Positions 63,019 through 64,000 of a stretch of 64,000 bases of DNA are shown here, piece after piece; within the stretch, counting starts at the first letter, position 1; each line of letters opens with the position of its first letter. Location: assembly GCA_016714795.1 (NCBI GenBank), contig JADKCA010000002.1, positions 186,001 to 250,000 of the forward strand. Reading direction: 5' to 3'. The position numbers and the translations under genes were made by a program. The notes under the pieces were generated by a model. That model was not told where the DNA came from and did not search any database. It worked only from the letters and a program-made list of their open reading frames with translations. The DNA comes from Sphingomonadales bacterium. GTDB taxonomy: Bacteria > Pseudomonadota > Alphaproteobacteria > Sphingomonadales > Sphingomonadaceae.

Positions 63019-63483
63019 ATGGCAGTTTCTATTCGTTTGTCGCGCGGCGGTTCCAAGAAGCGTCCCTATTACCGCATCGTGGTGGCAGACAGCCGCTCTC
63101 CTCGTGATGGCAATTTCATCGAGAAAGTGGGCACCTATAACCCGCTGCTCGCCAAGGATGATGCCAACCGCGTCACGCTGAAGGCCGACCGCATCCAGCA
63201 TTGGCTGGGCGTGGGCGCGCAGCCGACCGATCGCGTTGCCCGTTTCCTCGATGCTGCTGGCCTGCGTGAACGCGCCGCCCGCAATAACCCGAACAAGGGC
63301 AAGCCGGGCGAAAAGGCTCTGGAGCGTATCGAAGAGCAGGAAAAGAAGGCTGCTGAAGCTGCCGAAGCCGCTGCCGCCGCCGAAGCCGCCGCTGCTGAAG
63401 CGGCTGCTGCCCCGGCTGAGGAAGCGCCTGCTGCTGAAGAGCCTGCCGCCGAAGCGCCCGCAGAGGAAGCGGCTGAAGGTTAA
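63019..63483 (+). CDS. rpsP: 30S ribosomal protein S16 with Ala/Glu-rich tail
   Basis: The first ~80 residues are canonical S16 (SIRLSRGGSKKRPYYRIVVAD, then FIEKVGTYNP). The protein continues to 154 residues with a low-complexity tail made almost only of Ala, Glu and a few Pro (from about residue 113). Most bacterial S16 proteins stop near 80-90 residues; long A/E tails occur in sphingomonads. An AAGGAAG site precedes the ATG. Order ffh-rpsP-rimM is conserved in the group. Confidence 0.96.
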   Translation: MAVSIRLSRGGSKKRPYYRIVVADSRSPRDGNFIEKVGTYNPLLAKDDANRVTLKADRIQHWLGVGAQPTDRVARFLDAAGLRERAARNNPNKGKPGEKALERIEEQEKKAAEAAEAAAAAEAAAAEAAAAPAEEAPAAEEPAAEAPAEEAAEG

Positions 63484-63495
63484 TCCCTTCTGCAC

Positions 63496-63584
63496 CGCTC
63501 GTCCTGAGCTTGTCGAAGGACTGTCTTTCTTTTCGGCTCGACGCTGGGAGGGAAGGACGGCGCTTCGACAGGCTCAGCGCGAAC
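63496..63584 (+). repeat. Dispersed imperfect inverted repeat, copy 3
   Basis: The left arm tcctgagcttgtcgaaggac and right arm gcgcttcgacaggctcagc form a hairpin across ~30 nt between rpsP and rimM. It is the cleanest of the three copies in the window. Confidence 0.8.
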
Positions 63585-63594
63585 GGAGTATTTT

Positions 63595-64000
63595 ATGACC
63601 AGCACAATAGACCGCCCTATCCCCCTTGCCGTCATCATTGGCGCGCATGGTGTGGGTGGCGAAGTGCGCCTGAAGCTGTTCACAGACGATGTGGAGAGCC
63701 TGAAGGCGCATAAGAGCTTTTCCGGTGGCACGCTGACGCTCAAGTCGCTCCGACCAGGCAACAGCATCATTGCGCGCTTTGCCGAAATTGCGGACCGCAC
63801 CGCTGCCGAGCGCGCACGCGGGACAGAACTCACCGTGCCGCGCTCCGCCCTGCCGCAGCTGGAGCCGGGCGAATATTATCATTTCGATCTGATCGGCCTG
63901 CCTGCGGTCTCGACCGAAGGCGAAGCGCTAGGGGTGTGCGTCGCGGTGGAGAATTTCGGCGCGGGCGACGTGATCGAGATCGAACGGCCCGATGGTAAAC
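63595..64000 (+). CDS. rimM: Ribosome maturation factor RimM (cut by window end)
   Basis: The first 135 codons are present, starting ATG at 63595. The N-terminal RimM domain is clear: PLAVIIGAHGVGGEVRLKLFTD, then ELTVPRSALPQLEPGEYYHFDLIGL at the junction to the PRC-barrel domain. It assists maturation of the 30S head. Its place after rpsP is the usual one; trmD would be expected to follow. Confidence 0.93.
   Translation, partial: MTSTIDRPIPLAVIIGAHGVGGEVRLKLFTDDVESLKAHKSFSGGTLTLKSLRPGNSIIARFAEIADRTAAERARGTELTVPRSALPQLEPGEYYHFDLIGLPAVSTEGEALGVCVAVENFGAGDVIEIERPDGK

Overview
The window looks like chromosomal DNA of a GC-rich alphaproteobacterium, most likely a sphingomonad (Sphingomonadales). 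This rests on the housekeeping order dapF-mtaB-ftsY-yciB and ffh-rpsP-rimM, an S16 protein with a long Ala/Glu tail, dispersed inverted repeats built around a gagcttgtcgaag core, and a KefB/H+-pyrophosphatase/RNase D/AspRS complement typical of the group. No tRNA, rRNA, CRISPR array or insertion sequence was recognised.

Region 1 (1-6381) is a CoA-dependent catabolic run on the + strand: the end of a DUF35-like partner, an SCP2-type thiolase, an SDR, an acyl-CoA dehydrogenase, an acyl-CoA ligase and a flavin oxidoreductase. Region 2 (6490-14794) holds argG and then a membrane glycosylation group: a polytopic membrane protein, a GtrB-like polyprenyl-phosphate GT2, a methyltransferase, a GtrA-like flippase and a GT-C-like protein. 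It ends with an aldehyde dehydrogenase and a strong terminator.

Region 3 (15003-40859) is the remarkable part, about 26 kb of accessory surface-lipid and glycan genes between that terminator and guaA. It opens with a 2549-residue highly reducing type I polyketide synthase (KS-AT-DH-MT-ER-KR-ACP, no thioesterase). Four nucleotides later comes an alpha-oxoamine synthase of the serine palmitoyltransferase family, then a GNAT-type acyltransferase resembling bacterial ceramide synthase, a stand-alone ACP with a non-canonical PSFD motif, and a FabF-like ketosynthase. I predict that the PKS builds a reduced, methyl-branched chain, the AOS releases it by decarboxylative condensation with an amino acid, and the acyltransferase N-acylates the product. 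The result would be a polyketide-derived sphingolipid or ceramide analogue.

The island continues with a CMP-nonulosonate cassette (a NeuB-like synthase and a fused CMP-synthetase/HAD phosphatase), a Wzx-type flippase, a GT-B-like protein and a DUF2141 protein. Then come head-group genes: a class V aminotransferase, a LicC/PntC-like cytidylyltransferase, two CDP-alcohol phosphatidyltransferases (one fused to a degenerate nucleotidyltransferase-like domain) and a GT4. Last is a Dlt-like pair, an adenylation-carrier fusion and a membrane acyltransferase. Together these suggest a decorated surface glycolipid.

Region 4 (40921-64000) is mainly housekeeping: guaA, rnd, aspS, hppA, ftsY, mtaB, dapF, ffh, rpsP and rimM (cut by the window end). 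Accessory insertions lie within it: an AT-rich gap, a Kef-type antiporter apparently split by a one-base deletion, a lower-GC type II restriction-modification pair, a decayed yciB, and a palindromic repeat translated in frame inside mtaB. Function calls come from motif reading alone; no database search was run.
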